Both the position numbers and the translations under genes were made by a program. The notes under the pieces were generated by a model, which was given only the letters and a program-made list of their open reading frames with translations, was not told the origin of the DNA and did no database searches. From Falsiroseomonas bella (GTDB lineage: Bacteria; Pseudomonadota; Alphaproteobacteria; Acetobacterales; Acetobacteraceae): 64,000 nucleotides of DNA. The stretch lies in assembly GCF_003173615.1 (NCBI RefSeq), contig NZ_QGNA01000009.1, positions 1 through 64,000 of the forward strand, in the 5' to 3' direction. Positions 48,745 to 58,033 of this stretch are shown in pieces (position 1 is the first letter of the stretch; the number at the start of each line of letters is the position of its first letter).

Positions 48745-50010
48745 ATGGAGCCGAACCGCCTGACCGCCACCGAGGCCGCCCGCGCCATCGCCGCCGGCCG
48801 CCTTTCCCCCGCCGATCTGATGGAGGCCTGCCTCGCCCGCGCCGCGTCGCGCGAGCCGGCCGTGAACGCCTTCGTCCATCTCGATCCCGCCCAGGCAAGG
48901 CGCGGGGCGGCGAAGGCCCGGCCCGGCCCGCTGCACGGCATCCCCTTCGGCGTGAAGGACGTGCTGGACACGGCCGACATGCCCACGGGCTACGGCTCGC
49001 CGATCTGGGCGGGCTGGCGCCCGCGCGGCGATTCCGCCGCCGTGGCCGCGGCGCGCGCGGCTGGCGCGGTGATCATGGGCAAGACGGTCACCACGGAATT
49101 CGCCACGCGTCATCCCGGCGCCACCGCCAATCCGCACAACCTGGCGCATACGCCGGGCGGGTCCTCCTCCGGCTCGGCCGCCGCGGTCGCGGACTTCATG
49201 CTGCCGCTCGCCTTCGGCACCCAGACCGCGGGCTCCATCGTGCGGCCGGCGGCCTATTGCGGCGTGGTCGGCTACAAGCCGACCTATGGCGCGCTGCACC
49301 GCGCGGGCATGAAGGTGATGAGCGAGAGCCTCGACACCATCGGCGTCATGGCCCGCTCCGTCGCCGATTGCGCGCTGGCCATGGCCGCGATGACCGGCCG
49401 GACCCTGGGCGACCCCGAGGCGAAGCCCGGCCGCGCGCCGCGCCTCGGCCTCACCCTCGGCCAGGAGCCGGGCAAGGCGGCGCCGGAGACGGTGGCGCTG
49501 CTGCGGCGCGTGGCCGACCAGGCGCGCAAGGCGGGCGCGGAGGTGGTGGACTTCACCCTGCCGCCCGAGCTGCTGAAGGCCGCCGAGACGCATCCGGCGC
49601 TGATGAACATGGAGACGGCGCAGTCCCTCGCCTGGGAGCTGAACGAGGCGCGGGCCCAGCTCTCCCCGGTGCTGCTGGACCGGATGGACTGGGCGCGGAG
49701 CCAGCCCATGGCCGCCTTCCGCGAGGCGCGGCTGGCGCAATCCGCCGCCAAGCTCTGCTTCGCGCGGGCGACCGAGGGTCTGGATGCCCTGCTCACGCCG
49801 AGCGCGCCGGGCGAGGCGCCGGAGGGCCTCGGCTGGACCGGCGACGCGACCTTCAACCTGCTCTGGACGACGCTGTGGGGGCCGAACGTGACGGTGCCGG
49901 CCGGCACGGGGCCGAAGGGGCTGCCGCTCGGCGTGCAGCTGGTCGGCCGCATCGGCGAGGACGCCGCGGTGCTGGGCTGGGCGCGCTGGCTGCAGGCGGC
50001 GATGGGATAG
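48745..50010 (+). CDS. Amidase (amidase-signature family)
   Basis: A 421-residue serine hydrolase of the amidase-signature family. The Ser-cisSer-Lys triad is visible: Lys in G-V-K-D-V near 73, cis-Ser in G-G-S-S-S-G-S-A near 138-145, and nucleophile Ser in T-A-G-S-I-V-R-P near 168. It hydrolyses amide bonds of an unknown substrate. ATG 48745 was chosen over ATG 48733; neither has a clear ribosome-binding site. Confidence 0.92.
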   Translation: MEPNRLTATEAARAIAAGRLSPADLMEACLARAASREPAVNAFVHLDPAQARRGAAKARPGPLHGIPFGVKDVLDTADMPTGYGSPIWAGWRPRGDSAAVAAARAAGAVIMGKTVTTEFATRHPGATANPHNLAHTPGGSSSGSAAAVADFMLPLAFGTQTAGSIVRPAAYCGVVGYKPTYGALHRAGMKVMSESLDTIGVMARSVADCALAMAAMTGRTLGDPEAKPGRAPRLGLTLGQEPGKAAPETVALLRRVADQARKAGAEVVDFTLPPELLKAAETHPALMNMETAQSLAWELNEARAQLSPVLLDRMDWARSQPMAAFREARLAQSAAKLCFARATEGLDALLTPSAPGEAPEGLGWTGDATFNLLWTTLWGPNVTVPAGTGPKGLPLGVQLVGRIGEDAAVLGWARWLQAAMG

Positions 50011-50107
50011 GCGCCCGCCGCCACGGCCCGATTACCTCCGGCGTCATCGCCCCGCCGCGCTAGGCCCGTGCAGGCTGCCCGCGTACAACAGCGCGGGAGT
50101 GCCTGCC

Positions 50108-50935
50108 ATGGCGACGCTTCTTCCCACCGGCCACCTCGTCACGCGCGACGGCGTGGCGCTGTTCCGCCGCGACATCGGCCAGGGACCGCCCGTGGTCTTC
50201 CTGGCGAGCTGGTCGCTGCCCTCCGACTCCTGGTCCCTGCAGATGCAGGCCCTCTCTTCCGCCGGGTTCCGCTGCCTGGCCTATGACCGGCGGGGCCATG
50301 GCCGCTCCGCCGATCCGGGACGGGGATGGGACTACGACACGCTGGCGGACGACCTTGCCGAGGTGCTGGAGGCACATGGCATCGAGGCGGCGACGCTGGT
50401 CACCTTCTCCGGCGCCGCCGGGGAGGCGGTGCGCTACCTGACTCGCCACGGCGGCCGGCGCGTCGCGCGGCTGGCGATGGTCGGGCCGACAACGCCCCTG
50501 CTGGCGCGGCGCGCCGACAATCCGGACGGGATCGACCCCGCCCTGCTGGACGCTTTGCGCGGCGAGATCGCGCGCGACTTCCCGGCTTGGCTGGAGCAGG
50601 CGGCGCGGCCCTTCGGCGGGCCGCACGTCTCCCAGGCGATGCTCGACTGGGTGCGCGGGCTGGCGCTGCAGGCCTCGCTGCCGGCACTGCTCGGCTTCCA
50701 CCGTGCGCTGAGCGAGACGGACTTTCGCGCGGAGCTGCGAGCGCTGGACCTGCCGGTGCTGGTCATCCAGGGCGAGGAGGACCAGACCTGCCCGCTGGAC
50801 CTGACCGGCCGCCGCACGGCGGCGCTGGCGCGGCGTGCGCGGCTGCTGGTCTATCCCGGCGCGCCGCACGGCGTCCCGTTCAGCGACGCCGACCGGCTCT
50901 CGGCCGACCTGCTCGCCTTCGCCCGCGGCGGATGA
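50108..50935 (+). CDS. Alpha/beta hydrolase, chloroperoxidase-like
   Basis: A 275-residue alpha/beta hydrolase resembling the non-heme chloroperoxidase/arylesterase group (Y-D-R-R-G-H-G-R-S near 60, F-S-G-A-A-G-E-A-V near 100). The nucleophile is Ser101, but the elbow reads T-F-S-G-A instead of G-x-S-x-G. Asp (E-E-D-Q-T-C-P) and His (G-A-P-H-G) partners are present. ATG 50108 follows GGGAG and is preferred over the GTG at 50099. Esterase activity is likely; substrate unknown. Confidence 0.87.
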   Translation: MATLLPTGHLVTRDGVALFRRDIGQGPPVVFLASWSLPSDSWSLQMQALSSAGFRCLAYDRRGHGRSADPGRGWDYDTLADDLAEVLEAHGIEAATLVTFSGAAGEAVRYLTRHGGRRVARLAMVGPTTPLLARRADNPDGIDPALLDALRGEIARDFPAWLEQAARPFGGPHVSQAMLDWVRGLALQASLPALLGFHRALSETDFRAELRALDLPVLVIQGEEDQTCPLDLTGRRTAALARRARLLVYPGAPHGVPFSDADRLSADLLAFARGG

Positions 50936-50947
50936 GCCGGGGGTGCG

Positions 50948-52594
50948 CTACCGCTTCCCGGCGTATTCCGGCAGCGCCTTCAGCGCGTCCGTCGTGTCGA
51001 AGTCGCGCAGCACGGCGTCGTTCGCCATCTCCACCTCCACCAAGCGGTCGGCATGCTTGGCGGCGAGGTGCCGCGCGCCGATGTCGCCGCTGATGGACAG
51101 CATCTCGGACAGGAACTCGCGCGCCCAGAGCATCGGGTTGCCCTGCTTGCCGCGATAGGTCGGCTGCACGATGGCGCGGCCTTCCTCGGGGTCGAAGGCG
51201 GCGATCAGGCGATCGAGCATCTCCCCGCTCACCAGCGGCATGTCGCCGAGGCAGATCATCACGCCCTCGGCCTCCGGCGGCACGGCACGCAGCCCCGCCT
51301 TGAGCGAGGCGGAAAGGCCCTCGGCATAGTCATCGGCATGCGCCAGCAGCACCGCGCGGCCGGCCAGCGCCTCCTCCACGCGTTCGCGCTCATGGCCGGT
51401 GACGACGATCACCGGCCGCGCGCGGGAGGCCAGCACATTGTCCACGACGCGCGCGATGATCGGCACGCCCTTGTTGTCCGGCACCAGCAGCTTGTTGAGC
51501 GGCGCCATCCGGCGGGACCGGCCGGCGGCCAGCACCAGCGCGCAGACCTGCCGCGCGCGCCGCGGCGCGATGGGCGAGACGGGCGTGCGTGGGGCTTCCG
51601 CGCGCGGCAGGGGCCGCGCCTCGATCTCCTTCAGCAGGCCGCCGACGCCCATGCCCATGATGTGCTTCGCCGTCACGCGCTCCCCGGCGAAGAGGCGCTG
51701 CAGCACCCAGTCGAAGCCGTTGAGCTTCGGGCTGCGGGCGCAGCCGGGCAGCACCATCGCGGGCACGTCGCCGAGCCGGCCGAGGCAGATCAGGTTGCCG
51801 GGGTCCACCGGCATGCCGAAATGCTCGATCGCGCCGCCCGCGCGCACGATCGCGGCCGGGCCCACGTCGCGCCGGTCCACCACGGCGGAGGCGCCGGCGA
51901 TCAGCAGCAGCTGCGCGCCCGCCTTGCGCAGCCGCGTCAGCGCATCGGCGACGGCCGCTTCCTCATGCCGCACGCGCTCCACCGGCAGCATGGTGCCGAG
52001 CAGCGCCTCGACGCGGGCGGAGGTCGCCTCCACCGCGCCCTCCATCACGCTTTCCTTCACGCCCGGCAATTCGGTCAGCACCAGCCCGACCGAGAGCGGG
52101 CGGAACGGGCGCACCGCCAGCGCCGGGCGGCCGCGCAGCATCGCCTCGACGACGGAGAGCACGGCGCCGGGGACCGCGAAAGGGATGATCTTGATGGTCG
52201 CCAGCATCTCCTTCGCGCCGACCACGCTGCGGTCGGGCAGGGTGGCGACGGTGACGCTCTCATCCACCTGGTTCAGCCGGTCGATCAGCGACGCATCCAC
52301 GCTGAACAGCCCGGCGCTCTCGGCGAACAGGTTCACCCGCCCCGTGGAGGCGCGGGAGCGCGCGAGCAGGGGGGCCATCAGCGCATTGGCGATGCGGTCC
52401 GCGGCCTCGTCCTCCGGCACGTCGCCGGCCTCGAGCCGCGCGGCGATCACCTCGCGCCGGCCGGCTTCCTTCAGCGCGGCGAGCGCGGCCTCGTCCAGCA
52501 CCGTGCCCTTCTTCAGCACCTTGCCCGGCAGGCGGACGGTGTGGGCGAGGACGGCGCCGCGGGCTTCGTCGAGGGGCGTCGGGCCGAAGATCAT
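50948..52594 (-). CDS. Molybdopterin-binding/MocA-like nucleotidyltransferase fusion
   Basis: A 548-residue fusion. Residues 1-340 form a MoaB/MogA-like molybdopterin-binding domain. Residues about 348-548 form a MobA-like NTP transferase (L-V-L-A-A-G-R-S-R-R-M signature near 356, L-G-D-M-P near 455). MocA enzymes add CMP to the molybdenum cofactor used by xanthine-dehydrogenase/CO-dehydrogenase-type enzymes. Its ATG overlaps the XdhC stop by 4 bases, placing it last in the cox-type maturation operon. Confidence 0.9.
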   Translation of the reverse strand: MIFGPTPLDEARGAVLAHTVRLPGKVLKKGTVLDEAALAALKEAGRREVIAARLEAGDVPEDEAADRIANALMAPLLARSRASTGRVNLFAESAGLFSVDASLIDRLNQVDESVTVATLPDRSVVGAKEMLATIKIIPFAVPGAVLSVVEAMLRGRPALAVRPFRPLSVGLVLTELPGVKESVMEGAVEATSARVEALLGTMLPVERVRHEEAAVADALTRLRKAGAQLLLIAGASAVVDRRDVGPAAIVRAGGAIEHFGMPVDPGNLICLGRLGDVPAMVLPGCARSPKLNGFDWVLQRLFAGERVTAKHIMGMGVGGLLKEIEARPLPRAEAPRTPVSPIAPRRARQVCALVLAAGRSRRMAPLNKLLVPDNKGVPIIARVVDNVLASRARPVIVVTGHERERVEEALAGRAVLLAHADDYAEGLSASLKAGLRAVPPEAEGVMICLGDMPLVSGEMLDRLIAAFDPEEGRAIVQPTYRGKQGNPMLWAREFLSEMLSISGDIGARHLAAKHADRLVEVEMANDAVLRDFDTTDALKALPEYAGKR

Positions 52595-53289
52595 GATTGC
52601 GCTTTCTTCTTCGGCCCGCCCCGGCGCGATGCCACGACCTGGGCGAGGATGGAGACGGCGATCTCGGGTGCGGTGACCGCCCCGATGTCGAGGCCGACAG
52701 GCGCGTGGATGCGGGCGATCTCGGCTTCCGTCAGCCCCGCCTCGGTCAGCCGCGCGACGCGCTTGGCATGGGTGCGGCGGCTGCCGAGGGAGCCGATGTA
52801 GAAGGCCGGCGAGCGCAGGGCGACCTCGAGCGCCGGATCGTCGAGCTTCGGGTCATGCGTCAGCGTGACGACGGCGGTGCGCACATCCGGCGCGAGGGCC
52901 GCCATCGCCTCGTCGGGCCAATCGGTGGAGATCGTCACCCGATCACCCATCCGTTCCTCGGTGGCGAAGGCGCGGCGCGGATCGACGACCGTCACCGCGA
53001 AGCCGAGCGGCAGCGCCATCGGCACCAGCGCCTGCGCGATGTGCACGGCGCCCACCACGATCAGGCGCAGCGGCGGGTTGTGGACCGCGACGAACCACTG
53101 CTCGTTGCCGACCGTGACGGTGCGGGAGGCGTCGTCGGCCAGCGCGGATTGCGCGGCCTCGGCCAGGTCCGGCGATGCAGCGTCCTCGGGGAACAGCAGC
53201 TGCGCGCCATCGGGCAGGCGGGTGAGCAACGCAACCGGGCGCTTGCCCGCGCGCGCAGCCCGTAGGCGCTGGAGCAGGTCGAGCTTCAC
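52591..53289 (-). CDS. XdhC/CoxI-family protein, C-terminal type
   Basis: A 232-residue protein with the XdhC Rossmann domain (V-V-G-A-V-H-I-A-Q-A-L near 76) and the C-terminal Y-I-G-S-L-G-S-R-R-T-H motif near 168. XdhC binds molybdenum cofactor and helps add the sulfido ligand to molybdo-hydroxylases. The start is a GTG that overlaps the stop of the N-terminal-type partner gene (GTGA), with GAGAAGGTGGG ahead of it. Confidence 0.88.
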   Translation of the reverse strand: MKLDLLQRLRAARAGKRPVALLTRLPDGAQLLFPEDAASPDLAEAAQSALADDASRTVTVGNEQWFVAVHNPPLRLIVVGAVHIAQALVPMALPLGFAVTVVDPRRAFATEERMGDRVTISTDWPDEAMAALAPDVRTAVVTLTHDPKLDDPALEVALRSPAFYIGSLGSRRTHAKRVARLTEAGLTEAEIARIHAPVGLDIGAVTAPEIAVSILAQVVASRRGGPKKKAQS

Positions 53290-53612
53290 CCCACCTTCTC
53301 CACGAAGACCTTGAGCTTGCCGCCGCAGGCGAGGCCGACTTCCCAGGCGCGTTCGTCGCTGATGCCGAAATCGAGAAGCTGCGGCGTGCCGCTCGCCATG
53401 GTCTGCTTCGCGACATCGGCGACCGCGCCCTCGATGCAGCCGCCGGAGACGCTGCCGGCGATCCGACCCGACTGCGTCACGGCGAGTTGCGAGCCCGCGG
53501 GGCGGGGAGAGGAGCCCCAGGTCTCCACCACCGTCGCAAGGGCGACGGTCTCGCCCTCCGCCAGCCACTCGGCGGCGATGCCGAGGATGTCCTCCGAGTC
53601 GGTTGCCGTCAT
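53286..53612 (-). CDS. XdhC/CoxF-family protein, N-terminal type
   Basis: A 108-residue protein equal to the XdhC_CoxI N-terminal domain: T-W-G-S-S-P-R-P-A-G near 31 and G-S-V-S-G-G-C-I-E-G near 52 with the conserved cysteine. In other bacteria this domain is fused to the next one; here it is a separate, translationally coupled gene. Involved in Mo-cofactor handling. Confidence 0.9.
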   Translation of the reverse strand: MTATDSEDILGIAAEWLAEGETVALATVVETWGSSPRPAGSQLAVTQSGRIAGSVSGGCIEGAVADVAKQTMASGTPQLLDFGISDERAWEVGLACGGKLKVFVEKVG

Positions 53613-54835
53613 GCGGAAAACTCCCTCCCGCGCCCTGGCTGCCGGTCCGACAGTGCCGCCACCAGCTCGCGCAGGCTGGCGAGATTATGCACCGGGCGGA
53701 ATTCGTCCACATGCGGCAGCATCGCACGGATGCCCTGCGATTTGGGCTGGAAGCCGGCGTAGCGCAACAAGGGATTGAGCCAGACCAGCCTCCGGCAGGA
53801 TTTCCGCAACCTTTCCGTGGCGTCCGCGAGCCCCTTCGCGCCTTCGCGATCGAGGCCGTCGGTGATCAGCAGCACCACCGCGCCCTGGCCCAGAACGCGC
53901 CGCGCCCAGAGTCGGTTGAAGTTCTCGAGGGATTCGCCGATGCGCGTGCCGCCGGACCAGTCCGGTACGGCATGCGAGACCATCTCGAAGGCTGCCTCGG
54001 GATCACGATGGCGCAGCTGGCGCGTGACATTCGTCAGCCGCGTGCCGAACAGGAAGCTGTGCACGCGGTCGCGGTCGTTCGTCACCGCATGGATGAAGTG
54101 CAGCAGGACCTGCGCATAGCGCGACATCGAGCCCGAGATGTCGCAGAGCACCACCAGCGGCGGCGTGCGCGTCACGCGCCGGCGCCGCGCGATGTCCAGG
54201 ATCTCGCCGCCGGAGCGCAGGCTCTCGCGCACGGTCAGGCGCAGATCGGCATGGGTGCCGCTGCTGGAAGCGCGGAAGCGGCGCGTCGGGCGCGCATCCA
54301 GCGGCAGCACCAGCTTGCGGATTTCTTCCTTGGCCGCGGCGATCTCCTCGGCCGACATCGCCTCGAAATCCATCGCCTGCAGCCGCTCCCGGTCGCTGAC
54401 GGTGAAGGTGACGTCGAGCTGCTCCTCGGGCTTCGGCTCCGGCGGGGGCGGCTGGTCCTTGCGGTCGCCGCGCATGGCTTCGGCCAGGCGGCGGGAGGCG
54501 GGCGAGGGCTTCGGCGGTTCCTTGAAGCCGTCGAGCATCGCCATCGCGGCGGCGTGCCTGCCGGCCTCCGGGTCGCGCCAGAACAGGCCGAAGGCGTGGT
54601 CGAACAGCAGGAAGTGCTCGTGCCGGTGGACCATGGTGGCGCGCAGCGCGGCCTGCACCTGCGCCTTCTCGCCAAGGTCCACGGCCTCCAGCGCCGCGGC
54701 GCCGGCGAGGATCTCGGTGGGGCCGACCGGCAGCCCGGCACGGCGCAGCAGGCGCCCGAAGGCGATCAGGTTCGCGGGCAGAGCGCCCGATGCGCTCGGC
54801 GCGGGGATGGTGAGGGCGGCCTTGGGCGGGATCAT
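53609..54835 (-). CDS. coxE: CoxE-type VWA-domain protein
   Basis: A 408-residue cytosolic protein with a C-terminal von Willebrand A domain. The MIDAS motif D-I-S-G-S-M-S is near 233, and V-L-L-I-T-D-G-L-D follows. CoxE works with the CoxD ATPase to assemble the Mo/Cu or Mo centre. Its stop overlaps the start of the XdhC N-type gene by 4 bases; coxD lies 37 bases upstream. Confidence 0.92.
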   Translation of the reverse strand: MIPPKAALTIPAPSASGALPANLIAFGRLLRRAGLPVGPTEILAGAAALEAVDLGEKAQVQAALRATMVHRHEHFLLFDHAFGLFWRDPEAGRHAAAMAMLDGFKEPPKPSPASRRLAEAMRGDRKDQPPPPEPKPEEQLDVTFTVSDRERLQAMDFEAMSAEEIAAAKEEIRKLVLPLDARPTRRFRASSSGTHADLRLTVRESLRSGGEILDIARRRRVTRTPPLVVLCDISGSMSRYAQVLLHFIHAVTNDRDRVHSFLFGTRLTNVTRQLRHRDPEAAFEMVSHAVPDWSGGTRIGESLENFNRLWARRVLGQGAVVLLITDGLDREGAKGLADATERLRKSCRRLVWLNPLLRYAGFQPKSQGIRAMLPHVDEFRPVHNLASLRELVAALSDRQPGRGREFSA

Positions 54836-54872
54836 GGGGAGGGGTGCGCGGCCCTCACGGCGCCCTTCCCCT

Positions 54873-55766
54873 TCACGCCGCCGCCTGCTTCGCCTCGGCC
54901 ACCAGCTTCGCCGCCTCGGCGCCGCGGATCTTCGCGATGTCGTCCTGGTATTTCAGCAGCGCGCCGAGCGTCTCGTCCACCAGCGCCGGCTCCAGCTCCC
55001 GTGCGTCGAGCGCGGCCAGCGCGCCGGCCCAGTCGATCGTCTCCGCCACGCCGGGCGGCTTGAAGGTGTCGCCCTGGCGCACCGCCTGCACGAAGGCCAC
55101 CACCTGGGCCGACAGGCGCTCGCCGACGCCGGGCGCGCGCAGCTTCAGGATCGCCCGCTCCCGCGCCGCATCCGGGTAGTCCACCCAGTGATACAGGCAG
55201 CGGCGGCGGATCGCGTCATGCACCTCCCGCGTGCGGTTCGAGGTGATCACCACCACCGGCGGCACCGCGGCCCTCACCGTGCCGAACTCCGGTATCGAGA
55301 TCTGAAAATCCGCCAAAATCTCCAGCAGGAAGGCCTCGAAGGGCTCGTCGGCGCGGTCGAGCTCGTCGATCAGCAGCACCGCCGGCTCGCCCTCCAGCGC
55401 ATCCAGCAGCGGGCGGGACTGCAGGAAGCGCCGGTCGTAGATGCCGCGTTCCAGCGCCGCGCGATCGGTCGCCTCGCCACTGGCCTCGGCCAGGCGGATC
55501 GCCATGAGCTGGCGGGCGTGGTTCCACTCATAGGCGGCCGAGGCCAGGTCCATGCCGTCATAGCACTGCAGCCGGACCAGGCGCCGCGGCAGCTGCGCGG
55601 CCAGGACCTTCGCGATCTCGGTCTTGCCCGTGCCGGGCTCGCCCTCGAGGAACAGCGGGCGGCCCATGCGCAGCGCGAGATGCACGGTGGTCGCGAGCTG
55701 GCGGTCGGCGACATAGCCGCCGGCTGCCAGAAGCTTCTGGGTCTCCTCGACCGAGGCCGGGACCAT
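54873..55766 (-). CDS. coxD: CoxD-type MoxR-family AAA+ ATPase
   Basis: A 297-residue AAA+ ATPase. Walker A is G-E-P-G-T-G-K-T near 41-48, Walker B L-L-I-D-E-L-D near 107, and sensor 1 V-I-T-S-N-R-T-R near 150. It uses ATP to drive cofactor insertion into the hydroxylase together with CoxE. The start at 55766 is 5 bases after the coxG stop; the ribosome-binding site is weak, which suggests coupling. Confidence 0.93.
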   Translation of the reverse strand: MVPASVEETQKLLAAGGYVADRQLATTVHLALRMGRPLFLEGEPGTGKTEIAKVLAAQLPRRLVRLQCYDGMDLASAAYEWNHARQLMAIRLAEASGEATDRAALERGIYDRRFLQSRPLLDALEGEPAVLLIDELDRADEPFEAFLLEILADFQISIPEFGTVRAAVPPVVVITSNRTREVHDAIRRRCLYHWVDYPDAARERAILKLRAPGVGERLSAQVVAFVQAVRQGDTFKPPGVAETIDWAGALAALDARELEPALVDETLGALLKYQDDIAKIRGAEAAKLVAEAKQAAA

Positions 55767-55771
55767 GCCGG

Positions 55772-56461
55772 TCAGCCCGACGCGAAGATCAGCAGCAGCA
55801 CCACCAGCATCGCGCCCAGGCCGAACCAGACCTGGAACGGCATGCCCAGCACGTTGGAGGTCAGCACGCGCATCGGCAGGCCCGTCTCCCAGGGATGCGG
55901 GTTCGGGCGCTGCGCCAGGCCGCCGGGGGACATGCCGTCGGCGCCGTGCTGGGTGATCGGTCCGGGCGCGCCGGGATGGCCGAGATACTCGGTGTCGGTG
56001 CCGGCCACCGCCGGAACAGGCGGGGCAACCTGGGCGGCGAAGCGGTCGAAGAACTGGTCGGCCATGGACTTGGCCGTGCTGTCGATCAGGCGGGCGCCGA
56101 GCTGGGCCATCTTGCCGCCGACCTGCGCCTTCACGTTGTAGCGCAGCACCGTCTCTTCCGGCCCGACCTCCTCGAGCGCGACATCGGCGCCGCCCTTGGC
56201 GAAGCCCATCGCGCCACCCTGGCCCTCGCCGGAGATCGTGTAGGACTCGGGCGGGTTGATGTTGCTGAGCGTCACCTTGCCGCCGAAGCGGGCGGACATC
56301 GGGCCGAGCTTCACCGCCACCTTGGCCTGGAACTGGTCGTCGCCGATGCGCTCCACGCTCTCGCAGCCCGGGATCGCGGCCTGCAGGACGGCGGGATCGT
56401 TCAGCGCCTCCCACACGCGCTCGCGGGGGGCAGCGATGCGCCGCTCGCCGGTCATCTCCAT
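55772..56461 (-). CDS. coxG: CoxG-family SRPBCC protein with C-terminal membrane anchor
   Basis: A 229-residue protein. The SRPBCC/CoxG domain spans residues 1-148 (R-I-A-A-P-R-E-R-V-W, the G-P-M-S-A-R-F-x-G strand, and A-K-S-M-A-D-Q-F-F-D-R-F). A Pro/Gly linker and one membrane helix at 207-228 follow. CoxG is thought to anchor CO-dehydrogenase to the membrane. It heads the operon, yet no coxM/S/L gene lies upstream. Confidence 0.92.
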   Translation of the reverse strand: MEMTGERRIAAPRERVWEALNDPAVLQAAIPGCESVERIGDDQFQAKVAVKLGPMSARFGGKVTLSNINPPESYTISGEGQGGAMGFAKGGADVALEEVGPEETVLRYNVKAQVGGKMAQLGARLIDSTAKSMADQFFDRFAAQVAPPVPAVAGTDTEYLGHPGAPGPITQHGADGMSPGGLAQRPNPHPWETGLPMRVLTSNVLGMPFQVWFGLGAMLVVLLLIFASG

Positions 56462-56603
56462 CGTGTTCGGTCCCTCGATCAGGTCGGCTGGCTAATTACG
56501 GGCTGCGGCGCCGCGGGGAAAGGGCAGGGCCCGCGCCATCGTGACCTTCCGGCCCGGACGGGCTAATCCCGAACCCCGACAGGGGTCGGTCGGAGCGGGT
56601 TGG

Positions 56604-58019
56604 ATGCGGTTGCGGGGACTGGGCGCAGGGGGCGGGCTGCTGGCCGCCGGTGCGGCGATGCTGCCCGGCAGCGCCGCGGCGGCGGGCGGCATTTCCGGCG
56701 CGGAGCTGTCGCTGGCCTGGGCGATCCCCTTCGTTGGCATCCTGCTCTCCATCGCCCTGATGCCGCTCTTCGCCGCGCATCTCTGGCACCACCATTACGG
56801 CAAGATCGCCGCAGGATGGGCGGCGCTGCTGCTGGTGCCGCTGGCCTCGGTGCACGGCCTCGGCCCGGCCTGGTACGAGTTCGCCCATGTTATGGTGCTG
56901 GAATATGTGCCCTTCATCGCGCTGCTCCTGGCATTGTATACGGCTGGCGGCGGCGTCCTGCTGAAGGGCTCGCTGGTCGGCACGCCCACCACCAACACGG
57001 CGCTGCTGGCCGTGGGCACCGTCCTGGCGAGCCTGATGGGCACCACCGGCGCGGCGATGCTGCTGATCCGCCCGGTGCTGCGCGCCAATGCCTTCCGCCG
57101 GCAGAAGACGCACACCTTCGTGTTCTTCATCTTCCTGGTCGCCAATATCGGCGGCAGCCTGACGCCCGTGGGCGACCCGCCGCTCTATCTCGGATTCCTG
57201 CGCGGCGTGTCCTTCTTCTGGCCGACGACCCATCTGTTCGGCGAATTCCTGACCTGCGCCATCATCCTTCTGGCCGTCTACTGGCTGCTCGACAGCTGGG
57301 CGTGGAAACGGGAGCGGCCGGTGGTGCCCGACACCGGGCCGAAGGAGAAGCTCGGCATCGAGGGCTGGCTGAATGTCTGGCTGGTGGTGGCGATCGTCGC
57401 GGTGGTGATCGCGATGGGCTATGTCCGGCTCGGCCACGTGTATGTCCTCGGCCAGCGCATGGAAGTCGAGCGCGTCGCCGGCATCCTGCTGTTCCTGGCG
57501 ATCACGGCCGTCTCGGTGCAGTTCACCTCCCAGGCGCTGCGGGAGGCGAACGGCTTCGCCTGGGGCGCCATCCTGGAAGTGGCCAAGCTCTTCGCGGCGA
57601 TCTTCGTCTGCATGGCGCCGGTGCTGGCGATCCTGCGCGCGGGGATGGACGGCGCGGCGGCGCCGCTGGTCGCGCTGACCTCGGGCGCCGATGGGCAGCC
57701 CATCCCCTGGGTCTATTTCTGGCTGACCGGCGCGCTGAGCTCCTTCCTGGACAACGCGCCCACCTACATCGTCTTCTTCGAGCTGGCCGGCGGCGACCCC
57801 GCGAAGCTGATGGCGGAGGGCGCGCTGGTGCTGGCCGCGATCTCCTGCGGGGCGGTGTTCATGGGCGCCAACAGCTACATCGGCAACGCGCCGAACTTCA
57901 TGGTGAAGGCCATCGTGGAGGAGAACGGCGTGCGGATGCCGAGCTTCTTCGGCTACTGCGCCTGGGCGGCGGTGTTCCTCATCCCGCTCTTCGTGCTGGT
58001 GACGTTCCTGTTCTTCTGA
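56604..58019 (+). CDS. NhaD/citrate-transporter-like sodium:proton antiporter
   Basis: A 471-residue membrane protein with 12-13 helices of the ion-transporter superfamily. A G-G-S-L-T-P-V-G-D-P-P-L-Y motif lies near 188, and a matching N-S-Y-I-G-N-A-P-N-F segment lies near the C-terminus. These two motifs pack together in NhaD-type carriers. ATG 56604 follows CGGAGCGGG; the upstream frame is divergent-promoter DNA shared with coxG. The methylisocitrate lyase gene starts 14 bases downstream. Confidence 0.88.
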   Translation: MRLRGLGAGGGLLAAGAAMLPGSAAAAGGISGAELSLAWAIPFVGILLSIALMPLFAAHLWHHHYGKIAAGWAALLLVPLASVHGLGPAWYEFAHVMVLEYVPFIALLLALYTAGGGVLLKGSLVGTPTTNTALLAVGTVLASLMGTTGAAMLLIRPVLRANAFRRQKTHTFVFFIFLVANIGGSLTPVGDPPLYLGFLRGVSFFWPTTHLFGEFLTCAIILLAVYWLLDSWAWKRERPVVPDTGPKEKLGIEGWLNVWLVVAIVAVVIAMGYVRLGHVYVLGQRMEVERVAGILLFLAITAVSVQFTSQALREANGFAWGAILEVAKLFAAIFVCMAPVLAILRAGMDGAAAPLVALTSGADGQPIPWVYFWLTGALSSFLDNAPTYIVFFELAGGDPAKLMAEGALVLAAISCGAVFMGANSYIGNAPNFMVKAIVEENGVRMPSFFGYCAWAAVFLIPLFVLVTFLFF

Positions 58020-58033
58020 GGAAGGCGAACAAC

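Noticed and set aside
47097-50063. Long + strand open frame spanning the MFS gene to the amidase
   Set aside because: It runs opposite the MFS gene and out of frame with the amidase; composition is typical of a shadow frame.
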